Shown piece by piece: positions 41,443-49,639 of a stretch of 64,000 nt of DNA. A program made the position numbers and the translations under genes. Below the pieces are notes generated by a model. That model worked only from the letters and a program-made list of their open reading frames with translations, had not been told where the DNA came from and searched no databases. How positions within the stretch are numbered: the first letter of the stretch is position 1; every line of letters starts with the position of its first letter. Source of the DNA: Deinococcus rubellus (GTDB lineage: Bacteria; Deinococcota; Deinococci; Deinococcales; Deinococcaceae); contig NZ_CP104213.1 of assembly GCF_025244745.1 (NCBI RefSeq), positions 675,501 to 739,500 on the forward strand, in the 5' to 3' direction.

Positions 41443-42291
41443 ATGAACGATCTGAGCAGATTGGGGCTGGCCGTGACTTTGCCGGAACTGAGACAGGCCG
41501 CTGGGTGGCTTAAAGACGGAGCGCGAGACGTTGAACTTCAAGACATCTGCGAGGTGCCGGCTCTACTGGATGGCGACTGGCGCGAGGTGGCGCGGCAATC
41601 CCGCGAGTTGCTGGAGGGGCACACGGGCCGCATCGGGGTGCATGCGCCGTTCTGGAACCTCTCGCTCGCCAGCCTTGACCCGGAGATTCGCCGGGTGGTG
41701 CAGTCCCGTTACCTGCTGGGTCTGGACTACGCCGAGGCGGTGGGCGGCACGCATCTGGTCATTCACAGCCCGTTCTACTTCTTCGGCCACGCCCTGGTGG
41801 CGCACCGGGACACGCTGGAGCAGGAAATAGAGCTGACCCACCTTACCCTGCGCCCAGTCTTGGAACGCGCTGAGCAGCTCGGCTGCACGCTGGTCATTGA
41901 AAATATCCTGGACACCAACCCTGAGCCGCTGCTGGCGCTGGTGACTTCATTCGACAGCCCATTTGTGCGCCTGAGTATCGACGTGGGTCACGCGCACCTG
42001 ATGGCCGCGCGCGGCGGGCCTCAGGCGTCCCACTGGCTGCACGCGGCGGACCAGTGGTTGGGTCACGTCCACCTGCAAGACAACGACGCCGCCTCGGACG
42101 CGCACCTCGCACCCGGCGAGGGCACGGTTCACTGGCCCAGCATTTTGCGCGCACTGCGGGCGGGTATCACGGACCCGCGCCTGATCGTGGAGGTCAGGCC
42201 AAGCGAGCTGGAACGGGCGATGGCCTGGGTGGACGGTGTAAGCACAGGTCTGGACGTCCATTCGGACGAGCTGCGCGTCCACACCACCTGA
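41443..42291 (+). CDS. sugar phosphate isomerase/epimerase-like TIM barrel (282 aa)
   Basis: ATG 41443 (MNDLSRLGLAVTLPELRQAA). AP_endonuc_2-type barrel: IGVHAPFWNLSLASLDPEIR, GGTHLVIHSPFYFFGH, CTLVIENILDTNPEPLLALV, RLSIDVGHAHLMAARGG and LGHVHLQDNDAASDAHLAPG with final LIVEVRP. His, Glu (IEN), Asp-x-x-His (DVGH) and His-x-His (HVHLQDN) are the expected metal ligands. Divergent from importer 4 across about 195 bp, suggesting catabolism of its substrate. Confidence 0.85.
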   Translation: MNDLSRLGLAVTLPELRQAAGWLKDGARDVELQDICEVPALLDGDWREVARQSRELLEGHTGRIGVHAPFWNLSLASLDPEIRRVVQSRYLLGLDYAEAVGGTHLVIHSPFYFFGHALVAHRDTLEQEIELTHLTLRPVLERAEQLGCTLVIENILDTNPEPLLALVTSFDSPFVRLSIDVGHAHLMAARGGPQASHWLHAADQWLGHVHLQDNDAASDAHLAPGEGTVHWPSILRALRAGITDPRLIVEVRPSELERAMAWVDGVSTGLDVHSDELRVHTT

Positions 42292-42379
42292 CTTCTGCCG
42301 GACTGCCCACGTACATTCCACTGACACTCGGCCCCTACCGCGACGCGACTCAAGCTCCCTCTCAAGTACTGGAGCCGCC

Positions 42380-42649
42380 GTGATTGAAACCCAACATCTG
42401 GAAGCGCACCACCGGGGCAAGCCCGCCCTGCACGATGTGAGGGTGCAGGGCGGCCAGGACCTTACCGCCATCATCGGCCCCAGCGGCGCGGGCAACTCCA
42501 CCCTGCTGCGGGCCATCGACGGCCTGATTCCGTACAGCGGCGGTCAGATTCTGCTCCAGGGTCAAGCGTCGGGCCGCCCACAATCCAAGCAGCTCCAGCG
42601 GCAACAGAAGCACGTCGGTACTGCGTATTCCGGTCGTATGCGGCAGTGA
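42380..42649 (+). pseudogene. truncated ABC ATPase, PhnC-like, with altered Walker A
   Basis: Starts like a phosphonate-importer ATPase: MIETQHLEAHHRGKPALHDV, then AIIGPSGAGNSTLLRAIDGL and IPYSGGQILLQGQ. The essential Walker A lysine is replaced (GAGNST instead of GAGKST), and the homology ends at QLQRQQKHVGT, before the Q-loop, followed by unrelated residues. Signature and Walker B are missing, so it cannot be a working ATPase. Confidence 0.7.
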
Positions 42650-42747
42650 TTCCGATCGAATACGGCGGCCCATTCCAGCCCAATGTGGCACCCGGAGATG
42701 CTCTGTAATAGCTCCCTCCGGCACACGAGACTCCATCGTCATCCTGA

Positions 42748-43141
42748 GAGCGCGTTATAAAGGGTCAGGGCCGGTGGCAATTTTTACAGATGAAATGCAA
42801 GTCTTACTTATCGGACCTGACCCAAGCTCAGTTTAAGTGGCTGAACCGTTGCTCCCCGCTGCCAAACCAGGAGGTCGACCGCGCACGGTCGACCTCCACG
42901 AAATGCTGTGCGCGATCATGTCTGTCTTGCAGGGCGGCACTGCCTGGAGAAACCTACCTCACGACTCTTCAGCCTGGCAGACAGTGGAACGCCCATTAAC
43001 AACGCCCATTAACATGGTTGACACGCTCCCGTCGGTTGAGTCGGGACGATGAAGGCCGCTGCCACACCTCTGCCGCCTGGTGCTATCTCGCTAACATTCG
43101 CCTGATGATTCGTCGCCTCGACCCTTTATAAACGCGCGCTC
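42748..43141. mobile_element. internally deleted IS5-family element
   Basis: Near-perfect terminal repeats: GAGCGCGTTATAAAGGGTC (42748-42766) and, on the other strand, GAGCGCGCGTTTATAAAGGGTC (end 43141). Inside are only the two ends of an IS5-type transposase: MKCKSYLSDLTQAQFKWL, AEPLLPAAKPGGRPRTVDLH and GTAWRNLPHDSSAWQTVE (frameshift near 42840), then CHTSAAWCYLANIRLMIRRL and a stop at 43130. The catalytic middle is deleted. About 394 bp. Confidence 0.75.
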
Positions 43142-43181
43142 AGTGTTTCTTCCCCGGTGCCTCAGCACTCAGGATGAACTG

Positions 43182-43388
43182 TTAGTCCTCGTGGTCATCC
43201 TCCTGCTCGACTTCCAGGCGGATGATGTGTTGGACGGCCAGGTGATACACGGTCCCCTTGCGTTCAACGGTCAGCACACCCTGGGCCTTGCCTAAGGCAG
43301 CCTTAGCGTCCGCAATCAACTTGTCTGACGGTGACTTGATGACCAAGTCTTCGTGATGGGTCTGCACAATTCTGAGTTTGCTGTTCAT
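43182..43388 (-). CDS. small protein of unknown function (68 aa)
   Basis: Reads MNSKLRIVQTHHEDLVIKSP, KLIADAKAALGKAQGVLTVE and YHLAVQHIIRLEVEQEDDHE: a compact alpha/beta protein with an acidic His-containing tail. Good codon usage for the genome, ATG start. No family recognised. Confidence 0.5.
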   Translation of the reverse strand: MNSKLRIVQTHHEDLVIKSPSDKLIADAKAALGKAQGVLTVERKGTVYHLAVQHIIRLEVEQEDDHED

Positions 43389-43736
43389 GACCTACGTTAC
43401 ACCATGGGGTCGGCATGGGGAGTTGGACTTACCCTGGCGAAGGGCCAAAAATTGGCCAAATTGCATGAGAATTTTCTTAGCCTGTAAAGCCAGGAGGCGC
43501 GGAAACGGTTCGTCTACGACGTGAGTAACAAAACACGTGCTCGACGACAAAACTCGGTCTTTCGTCTGATTTGAATAAATTTATCTCTTTGCCAGGCTCA
43601 GTCCTGGCTTAAGCGCTGAGCCTGGCAAGTGGGTGGCCCGCATCCCCATCTCTCCAAGTTCCCCCGCCACGCCGAAAAGCGGGCCTTCTTTCCCCTGACA
43701 GTCAGCGCCCCAAGCGGCTCTAAGCTCTGGTCCGCT
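43389..43736. other. intergenic region with an 11-bp palindrome
   Basis: 348 bp without a convincing gene, AT-richer than its surroundings. It contains a perfect inverted repeat GCCAGGCTCAG (43591-43601) / CTGAGCCTGGC (43616-43626) with a 14-nt loop that itself contains CCTGGC, so two alternative stems are possible. No T-run on either side, so not a clear terminator. Confidence 0.45.
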
Positions 43737-44402
43737 ATGCTCTCTTTTCAAGCCTCACTTCACTATTGCGTCGCGCTCACGCTGCTGCTGACCCTGAGCG
43801 CCAGCTTGGCCAAGAGTCCCCCCACCTCCTTCGTTACCATCCAGGGTCATCTGGCCAATCCTGAGCAGGTTAGACGCCTGCTGCCCGTCGGCACGCCCGC
43901 TGTCTGGCTGACCAATCTCGTGCAGGGGCGACTGGTTGGTAGGGCGGTCCTCAATCAGGACAGTTTTTATCTGCCGGTGCCGCTGAACCTGAGGTTGCCA
44001 CTTCAGCCTTTTCAGGCCTGCTACGGCGTCAGTGCTGTGCCCGCCAGCCTCCAGACATATCAGGCCGAGACCATGCTGCTCTACAGCTTCAGCGCCGACC
44101 GGATCGTGGGACCACTCGTTCAGGCCGACGATCCGCGCACGCCAGTTCGCAGCTCACGCTGGGTTTGCGCTGACCGGGCGGCCACGGTCAGAGGACGCTG
44201 CACGGGCCTGAATACCCACTACAACCTGAAATTCCAGCGAGGCTGGAACGCCGTCATGACGGTCAGTCAAACTGGCAACTTCAGCATCACCAACCTCGAT
44301 CGTCTCCTCCCATACTGGCTACTGGACGACTTCAAACTCAATAAAGCCAGCTCTACGCTCCCTGCGCAACTCTTCAAAGACAACAGGAGTGGTGGTCAGT
44401 AA
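43737..44402 (+). CDS. predicted secreted protein (221 aa)
   Basis: From ATG 43737: MLSFQASLHYCVALTLLLTL and SASLAKS form a signal peptide. Mature part: FVTIQGHLANPEQVRRLLPV, VGRAVLNQDSFYLPVPLNLR and CYGVSAVPASLQTYQAETML with three or four cysteines; beta-rich with the look of a carboxypeptidase-regulatory-like or transthyretin-like fold. No family recognised. An upstream in-frame ATG at 43629 would put 36 residues before the signal, so I reject it. Confidence 0.65.
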   Translation: MLSFQASLHYCVALTLLLTLSASLAKSPPTSFVTIQGHLANPEQVRRLLPVGTPAVWLTNLVQGRLVGRAVLNQDSFYLPVPLNLRLPLQPFQACYGVSAVPASLQTYQAETMLLYSFSADRIVGPLVQADDPRTPVRSSRWVCADRAATVRGRCTGLNTHYNLKFQRGWNAVMTVSQTGNFSITNLDRLLPYWLLDDFKLNKASSTLPAQLFKDNRSGGQ

Positions 44403-44491
44403 CAGCACCCAGGCGCTTTGGTTAGCTCGGCGCTGGGACACTCAATACCCCTATCCTGGCGGAGGGGAGCCTGGCCTGTCACCGTGGAGTC

Positions 44492-45411
44492 ATGCGCTTC
44501 CGGCACCACGGCCCCGACCCGGGCCTACGCGAACTGGTGCAAGGCTACTGGGAGTTCGAAGACATGCATCTGGCCGGGCCGCAGCAGACCTACGACATGG
44601 CCGAGCGTACCGTCCGCCTGATGTTCCTGGCCGACACCCTCCTGGTCGGGCCGAGCGTCGACACGCTCCGCCCCATCTCACCGGTCGTGCTCACTCCATT
44701 TCCCCTTCAGCCCCAGCGCACGGTGGTGCAGGGACAACTGCGCGCCCTGGTGGCCGAACGCTATCCCTGGGGTGCCAGGCAGCTCCTGGGCTGGCAGGCA
44801 GCGATGACACCGGACATTCTGGACGCTGCTCTCAGCGCCAGTACCTGGGGCCGTGAGATCGTGGCGCTCGTGCAGCGAGGCGAGTGGCGCACTGCACGCG
44901 AGGCGCTCGAAGCGCACCTGTTGCGCCTTGCCGGACTGCACCGCGAACCGGGCACGGGCATGCAGGCGGCCCAGCGGATCTACCAGTCGTTCGGCATGGT
45001 GCGGATCGCCGCGCTGGCCGAGGAGCTGAAGCTCAGCACGCGTACCCTAGAGCGCCAGTTCGCACAGCAGGTCGGGGTGAGCGCCAAGACGCTGGCCCGC
45101 ATGGTCCGCTTCGGCGAGGCAAACACCCGCATCCGCATGAATCCGGCGGTACTGATGGCCGACCTGACCTTTGAGCTGGGCTTTTCCGACCAGGCACACC
45201 TGACCAGAGAGTTCAAGGCCCTGTCGAGCGTTCCCCCGGTGTTTTCGCTGCCGTCGCCGCGCGTCGCCAACACGGCGTGGATCTGGATCTGTTGCAGGCG
45301 GGTGGCGATTTGTACCTGGAGCTGGAATCGCATCCTGACTTCGGGCCGGGACTGAGACGAGAAGGCGAAGATGAACGCACCAGCTTCGAACCCAATAGCG
45401 ATCTTGCGTAG
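44492..45411 (+). pseudogene. AraC-family regulator with 3' frameshift
   Basis: N-terminal DUF6597-like region (GLRELVQGYWEFEDMHLAGP) and a C-terminal AraC DNA-binding domain: RIAALAEELKLSTRTLERQF, GVSAKTLARMVRFGEANTRI and LTFELGFSDQAHLTREFKAL. In the given frame the end is abnormal (PVFSLPSPRVANTAW). One extra C in the C5 run at 45233-45237 yields PGVFAAVAARRQHGVDLDLL and a natural end at 45411. As sequenced, the DNA-binding domain is nearly complete but the tail is wrong; error and mutation are both possible. Confidence 0.8.
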
Positions 45412-45471
45412 GTGGATGCAGCCAAGCCCCGGCAGATCAGGAGCTGATCATTGCTCTCCCAGGCAACCAGA

Positions 45472-45768
45472 TCACGGGTGCAGTTCGTCGAGCAACCCTT
45501 CCCCTTCAGGCGTGAGGGTATACAGCTGGACATTCCCATCCAGTTGCCCCTGATGACGCTCCAGAAACCCGTGGTTGGCCAGCATCTTGAGCGCCATCGT
45601 GATACTGACCTTGTCGCACAGGCGCATCCCTCGGCGAGTCGCCAGTTCTTCCAGCTCGAACCAGTGGCGCGGTGTTGCTGAGGCCACCGCCAGGAGTCGG
45701 TGCGACACTGAGTCAGGCAGAATCCTGCGTCGCCCTTTTACTCGAAGTCCTTGAGGTTCATCTTCCAT
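45472..45768 (-). CDS. winged-helix regulator-like protein (98 aa)
   Basis: RLLAVASATPRHWFELEELA, TRRGMRLCDKVSITMALKML and QLYTLTPEGEGLLDEL form a MarR/PadR-like winged helix with the typical TPEG ending. Same fold and order of elements as the neighbouring protein at 45786-46136, suggesting duplication. Target unknown. Confidence 0.6.
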   Translation of the reverse strand: MEDEPQGLRVKGRRRILPDSVSHRLLAVASATPRHWFELEELATRRGMRLCDKVSITMALKMLANHGFLERHQGQLDGNVQLYTLTPEGEGLLDELHP

Positions 45769-45785
45769 CCCTTGCCACCCCCTTT

Positions 45786-46136
45786 CTAGCGAGACTCAAG
45801 CTCCTCCCTGAAGCGTTCCCCAGCTGGCGTGATGATATACAGGTGCCCGTCCCGCGCCTTTCCAATTTGTGCGACAAGGCCCTCAGCGAGAAGAGCATGC
45901 AGCGCGTTGCGCGAACTCCTGCTGCCGGAGAGGAATAATTGTTGCTTAGACGCCAGGAATTCCAGCCGTCTACCACTGCAGGGGACATCGGACGCGACCA
46001 CCAGCAGTCTCAAAGCCAACGCCCACACCTCAGGAAAACGGTGGGGGACTTCTGCACCAGACCCTCGACCTTTATCTCCCACACATCCCCAACCCCCGGC
46101 AAGCGGTGGGCCATTCGTTGCTCTCCCACATTTCAT
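45786..46136 (-). CDS. winged-helix regulator-like protein (up to 116 aa)
   Basis: VWALALRLLVVASDVPCSGR, RLEFLASKQQLFLSGSRSSR and DGHLYIITPAGERFREELES match the winged-helix layout of the neighbour. The first 35 residues are low-complexity and probably not translated; a start nearer 46040 is likely but no clear ribosome site settles it. Confidence 0.5.
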   Translation of the reverse strand: MKCGRATNGPPLAGGWGCVGDKGRGSGAEVPHRFPEVWALALRLLVVASDVPCSGRRLEFLASKQQLFLSGSRSSRNALHALLAEGLVAQIGKARDGHLYIITPAGERFREELESR

Positions 46137-46374
46137 AGCCGTCCGGGTACTCGACGTCTTTGGTCCGGCGCATCACGTGGGCGAAAAGGCCGCCAGGGTT
46201 GCCACTGATGGTGTGTTGCGCCAGGTTCTTCATGTCACACAAGCGCTGAAGCATTGGGTTGATAGTACTGCCTTGTTTCTCTCTTGCCCTGGTGGCCGTC
46301 GTCGGGTTGGCTTGGTCCACCGCTACGATGTGGTGTGGCTCCTCCGACAAAAACTCCAGTGGCGACGTCAGCAT
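46072..46374 (-). CDS. unknown protein (100 aa), doubtful start
   Basis: From ATG 46374: MLTSPLEFLSEEPHHIVAVD, INPMLQRLCDMKNLAQHTIS and HVMRRTKDVEYPDGYEMWES. The residue mix looks protein-like on this strand, and the frame also opens from a TTG at 46404, but it overlaps the winged-helix frame by 65 bp and no family is recognised. Confidence 0.35.
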   Translation of the reverse strand: MLTSPLEFLSEEPHHIVAVDQANPTTATRAREKQGSTINPMLQRLCDMKNLAQHTISGNPGGLFAHVMRRTKDVEYPDGYEMWESNEWPTACRGLGMCGR

Positions 46375-46403
46375 GCCGATCAAATGATGGGAGACCGTAA
46401 CCA

Positions 46404-46628
46404 ATGACCCCCCACCAAACGACTCCCCTGTCCATTCCTCAGCCGCAGACCTCTCTGGTGGGCGGCGTGCGCGTCAGCACTGATGCCCAGGCGGGTCGCT
46501 ACGGCCCAGCCCGGCAGCGCGATGACATCACCCGTGAAGCCGAGCGGGTGGGCCTCAACTTCACGTTCAGCCACCCTAAACGGATATGTGATCTCGGAAA
46601 CGAGGTGCTGACACTTCATGTCCGGTAA
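46404..46628 (+). pseudogene. serine recombinase N-terminal fragment
   Basis: LVGGVRVSTDAQAGRYGPAR and QRDDITREAERVGL are the start of a resolvase/invertase-type serine recombinase (VRVSTDxQ; the catalytic Ser is in RVST). Homology stops at about 46560 and the frame then runs through the leader of the integrase gene. The remaining catalytic domain is absent. Confidence 0.6.
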
Positions 46629-47793
46629 ACGCTCAAACGGCGAAGGCTCCATCTACCAGCTCACCGACGGTTCGTGGCGCGGTTCCATCACGGTGCAGCT
46701 CGACGGCCTGGGCCGCCCCAAGCGCAAGTCGGTGCGCGGCAAAACCCAGAAGGAAGTCCGCGAGAAACTCAAGCACCTGCTGCGGCTGCGTGACGAGAAC
46801 GCCCTGATCGACAGCAGCCGCATGACCATCAGCGAGTTCCTCGAAGTCTGGATACGCGACACCAACCCCAACCTGAAGGCCACCACCGCCCACAAGCGCG
46901 GTGATGTGATCCGGCTCTACGTCGCGCCGCACCTCGGCAGGCACCAGCTCCAGAAGCTCACTCCGCTGGACATTCAGCACTGGCAGACCAATCTGCTCAC
47001 CACGCCCCGCAAAGAGGGGGCCATGCCGCTCAATCCCAACACGGTGGCCGGGGCCATGACGCTGCTCAACACCGCCCTCAAGCACGCGCTCCAGCTCGGC
47101 CTGATTCACCGCAACCCGGCCGACGCGGTCAAGCGCGTGAAGGTGCCGCGCCGCGACTTTCAGGTGTGGGAACCCAGCGAAGTGCAGCGCCTGATCGTGG
47201 CAGTGCAGGACGACCGGCTTTACGGCCTGGTCTACCTCGCCCTGACCACCGGGATGCGGCGCGGCGAGCTGTGTGGCCTGCAGTGGGCAGACATCACCCG
47301 TGGCGTGATCACCGTGCGTCACAACTGCGTGCTGGTGGGCAACACCGCCACCATCACCACCCCGAAATCCGAGAAGTCCCGCCGCCGCATTCCGCTGCCC
47401 GCCGACACGTTAGAAGCGCTGCGCCTGCACCGCGAACGCCAGCACCGCGAGCGTGACGCAGCAGGGGAGGACTGGCAGGCGACCGACCTGGTGTTCGCCA
47501 GCAGCATCGGCACGCTGTACCACCCGCGTAACCTGCTGAGGGACTGGTATGTGCTGCTGGAAATGGCCAAGGTGCGCCGCATCCGCATCCATGATCTGCG
47601 CCACACCTACGCCAGTCTCGCTATTTACCAGGGCCTTGATCCCAAGTCGGTGGCGGACCGCCTCGGCCACAGCCGCGCCAGCCTAACTCTGGACTTGTAC
47701 GCGCACGTCTTCGAGGAGCAGCGCGAACGGGCGGCCCTGACCCTCGGCGAATTGATGAACCGGAGCGAGTCGACGGACGGTCTTCAGCGCTGA
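46618..47793 (+). CDS. int: tyrosine site-specific integrase (391 aa)
   Basis: Integrates and excises a mobile element. N-terminal arm-binding AP2-like domain (GSIYQLTDGSWRGSITVQLD), SAM-like core-binding domain (MTISEFLEVWIRDTNPNLKA) and the catalytic domain: Arg in LTTGMRRGELCGLQW (about 213), HDLRHTYASLAIYQG (about 324), LGHSRASLTLDLYAHVF with the Tyr nucleophile near 360. All catalytic residues present. GAGG ribosome site. It lies about 160 bp before a tRNA 3' end, its probable attachment site. Which element it belongs to is unclear; the prophage at 1-17100 shows no integrase of its own in this window. Confidence 0.92.
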   Translation: MSGKRSNGEGSIYQLTDGSWRGSITVQLDGLGRPKRKSVRGKTQKEVREKLKHLLRLRDENALIDSSRMTISEFLEVWIRDTNPNLKATTAHKRGDVIRLYVAPHLGRHQLQKLTPLDIQHWQTNLLTTPRKEGAMPLNPNTVAGAMTLLNTALKHALQLGLIHRNPADAVKRVKVPRRDFQVWEPSEVQRLIVAVQDDRLYGLVYLALTTGMRRGELCGLQWADITRGVITVRHNCVLVGNTATITTPKSEKSRRRIPLPADTLEALRLHRERQHRERDAAGEDWQATDLVFASSIGTLYHPRNLLRDWYVLLEMAKVRRIRIHDLRHTYASLAIYQGLDPKSVADRLGHSRASLTLDLYAHVFEEQRERAALTLGELMNRSESTDGLQR

Positions 47794-47884
47794 ATTCTGG
47801 CAGCAACGGCGGTAGCAATGCCAGGGTTCCCCAGAATTCCCCAGGAGACTCGAAGTGCTGGAAAGTGACGTCTGGAGCGGGTCT

Positions 47885-47914
47885 AACAGATTCTAAGAGA
47901 TTCCAACAGATTCT
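47885..47914. repeat. three tandem 10-bp repeats, likely integrase arm sites
   Basis: AACAGATTCT, AAGAGATTCC, AACAGATTCT in direct succession: one helical turn each, so all face the same side of DNA. They lie between the integrase stop and the tRNA 3' end, where arm-type integrase sites are expected. Confidence 0.5.
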
Positions 47915-47949
47915 AAAATAGGGCTTCCAATGAGATTGACACTGTAGGG

Positions 47950-47980
47950 GTCAGCAGTTCAAATCTGCTCGGGTCTACCA
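47950..47980 (+). other. tRNA 3' end: attachment site (att)
   Basis: AGCAG TTCAAAT CTGCT is a T-arm, followed by CGGGTCT, a discriminator A and CCA: the last 31 bases of a tRNA. The preceding sequence does not supply the D and anticodon arms, so it is a fragment, as is left at one end of an element that integrated into a tRNA gene. The amino acid cannot be assigned. Confidence 0.65.
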
Positions 47981-47983
47981 AAC

Positions 47984-48009
47984 AAACGCCTTCCTGGAGG
48001 GCGTTTTTT
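47984..48009 (+). terminator. terminator after the tRNA fragment
   Basis: AAACGCC, loop TTCCTGGAG, GGCGTTTTTT: a rho-independent terminator that presumably belonged to the tRNA gene. Confidence 0.75.
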
Positions 48010-48338
48010 CTGTTGTGGCTCAACAAGACGGTCCTACCGCCTTGATCCCTGCATCGGGGCCGCGTCCTGAGTCGGTTCTTTAGACTAGGCCCGATGAAAT
48101 GAGCGCCTCGCCTGGGCGGGCGAGTTGCCCTGGATTCAATGGCCGACCATCATTGGTGTGGCTTGCCCGCACTCGCTCCAGGCTTCGTCCTGCCACGCCA
48201 GGACCCGCGTTCAAAGCCTTCCGCCCCCAAGCTGCTGTATTTCACGCGGGTCAACCCGCAGGTCTTGTGGTGTGGATTTGTGCGGTGCAGGCGCATGTCA
48301 TGGCCCAACCGCGCGCGGGGTGAGCAGCAGTCGAGTAC
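48010..48338. other. no gene recognised
   Basis: 329 bp between the tRNA terminator and the IS4-like element. Several short frames exist on both strands, none with a start signal or recognisable sequence. Its natural continuation is at 49555, since the IS splits it. Confidence 0.4.
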
Positions 48339-49550
48339 CTGAGATCTTGCAGTTTTCGGTCAGATCAGCAAAATACTGTCCAGCACGGTTTTCCAGTGCA
48401 GAATTCATAGATGGATTTAGGCAAGCAGCGTGCTGGACAGCTTTTTTCGGCTATCTTGTCAACATTTCAGCGAAAGCAGCACCGCGAGACGTTCGAGGTT
48501 GTGATGAACCTGTTTCTGGCTGGTCAAGGCCAACCGCTTCCCCAATTGGCCACTGTCAAATCCCCCTCGGCAGTCAGCCGATTTTTCAATCACGACAGCT
48601 GGAATATTCGTGCAGTGATCCGGGCCATGCGCCAGCACGCTCTCGATGAGTTCGAACGCTTTCGACGTGTGCCTTACAGTCACCAGCAGCGTCTAGAACT
48701 GATTGTTGACATGACCTCGCTGCATAAGGAGGGAAAATTTGAGCAGCTTGCACCCTGGATCCACCACTTCAACGGGGTAAATGGGGTGCATCTGGTCGTG
48801 CTGCATCTCTGTCATGGCTCAAGGCGTTTCCCCTGGTCATTTCTCATCTGGCGCGGCAAAGGACAGCCTTCGCCAGCGGACCTGGCCCTGAAGATGTTGA
48901 CTCGCCTCCCAGACGAGCTGATAAAGCGGCACTCGTGAGTGCCGCTGGTGCTTGCCGACGCTGGATTTTGTAGCAAAGCATTTCTCGCTGGTGTGGTGCA
49001 ACTTGGCCTGGAGGTTTCGGTCACGATTCCAAGCAATCGTGTGACAGCACAAGGACGTCCCATTGGACAGGTCACACGGCAGAGGCAGGCCATGATGCTG
49101 CCAGGACTTCCAGACCTTCAACTCTGGCTGTACTGGATCTGGCTGTCGAGTTCGGGTGACGGAACACGCAAGAAACGATACGTAGTATCAACCCTGAACG
49201 TCGTTCCAGACACGATCCGGGCCAACGGTCGAAAACGCTGGCGGATCGAAGCACTGTTCAAGACGTTGAAGAGTAGGTTCGGTCTCCACCGCTCTGGGCA
49301 ATACACCAAACGGGGCATGCTTCGGTACTGCTGCCTGTGTTTTCTGAGTGATGTCCTCTGTCACCTGGAGATCTTGGAGGATGCACCAGCATCCTCCAAG
49401 ATCTGGCCAGACTGGCGAGCGGTCGCACAACGGCTCAGACAAAAATACTGCGGCCTGGTGCGGCTTTCTGAACTCAGGAGAGAAATTCAAACGATAGAGG
49501 CCGTGCTCGACAGTGTTTTGCTGATCTGACCGAAAACTGCAAGATCTCAG
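48339..49550 (+). mobile_element. IS4-like insertion sequence, 1212 bp, intact ends
   Basis: Terminal inverted repeats of 50 bp (48339-48388 and 49501-49550) match at 48 positions, the outer 35 perfectly, starting CTGAGATCTTGCAGTTTTCG. A GTAC duplication flanks both ends (48335-48338, 49551-49554). Carries one DDE transposase frame broken by a TGA. Confidence 0.85.
48411..49529 (+). pseudogene. DDE transposase interrupted by an in-frame TGA
   Basis: One frame of 372 codons with a TGA at 48936-48938. First part: MDLGKQRAGQLFSAILSTFQ, LELIVDMTSLHKEGKFEQLA (first catalytic Asp). Second part: VPLVLADAGFCSKAFLAGVV (second Asp) and RKRWRIEALFKTLKSRFGLH (Glu), the IS4-type DDE order. The TGA lies in the loop of a perfect 9-bp hairpin, GCGGCACTC (48926-48934) / GAGTGCCGC (48937-48945). 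Without suppression the transposase is inactive. Confidence 0.8.
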
Positions 49551-49639
49551 GTACTTTCCCTCAACGTGCCGTCCCACAGCGGCTTCAGACAATGCCCCTG
49601 TCAGACCTGAACAAGGGTCAGTGTGGCAGGCTGTGACCC

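Noticed and set aside
45829..46407. 192-codon plus-strand frame opposite the winged-helix genes
   Set aside because: The minus strand carries recognisable winged-helix proteins; the plus frame shows none.
47884..47980. Complete tRNA gene upstream of the CCA
   Set aside because: The T-arm and acceptor 3' strand are clear but no matching 5' acceptor, D-arm or anticodon arm can be built from the preceding bases.
48125..48649. 174-codon plus-strand frame entering the IS4-like element
   Set aside because: It runs across the IS boundary out of frame with the transposase and has no start signal.
6214..49529. TGA read as an amino acid (recoding) because three good frames contain a lone TGA
   Set aside because: Many intact genes here end in TGA at natural overlaps, and all three cases are in mobile or prophage DNA where decay is expected.
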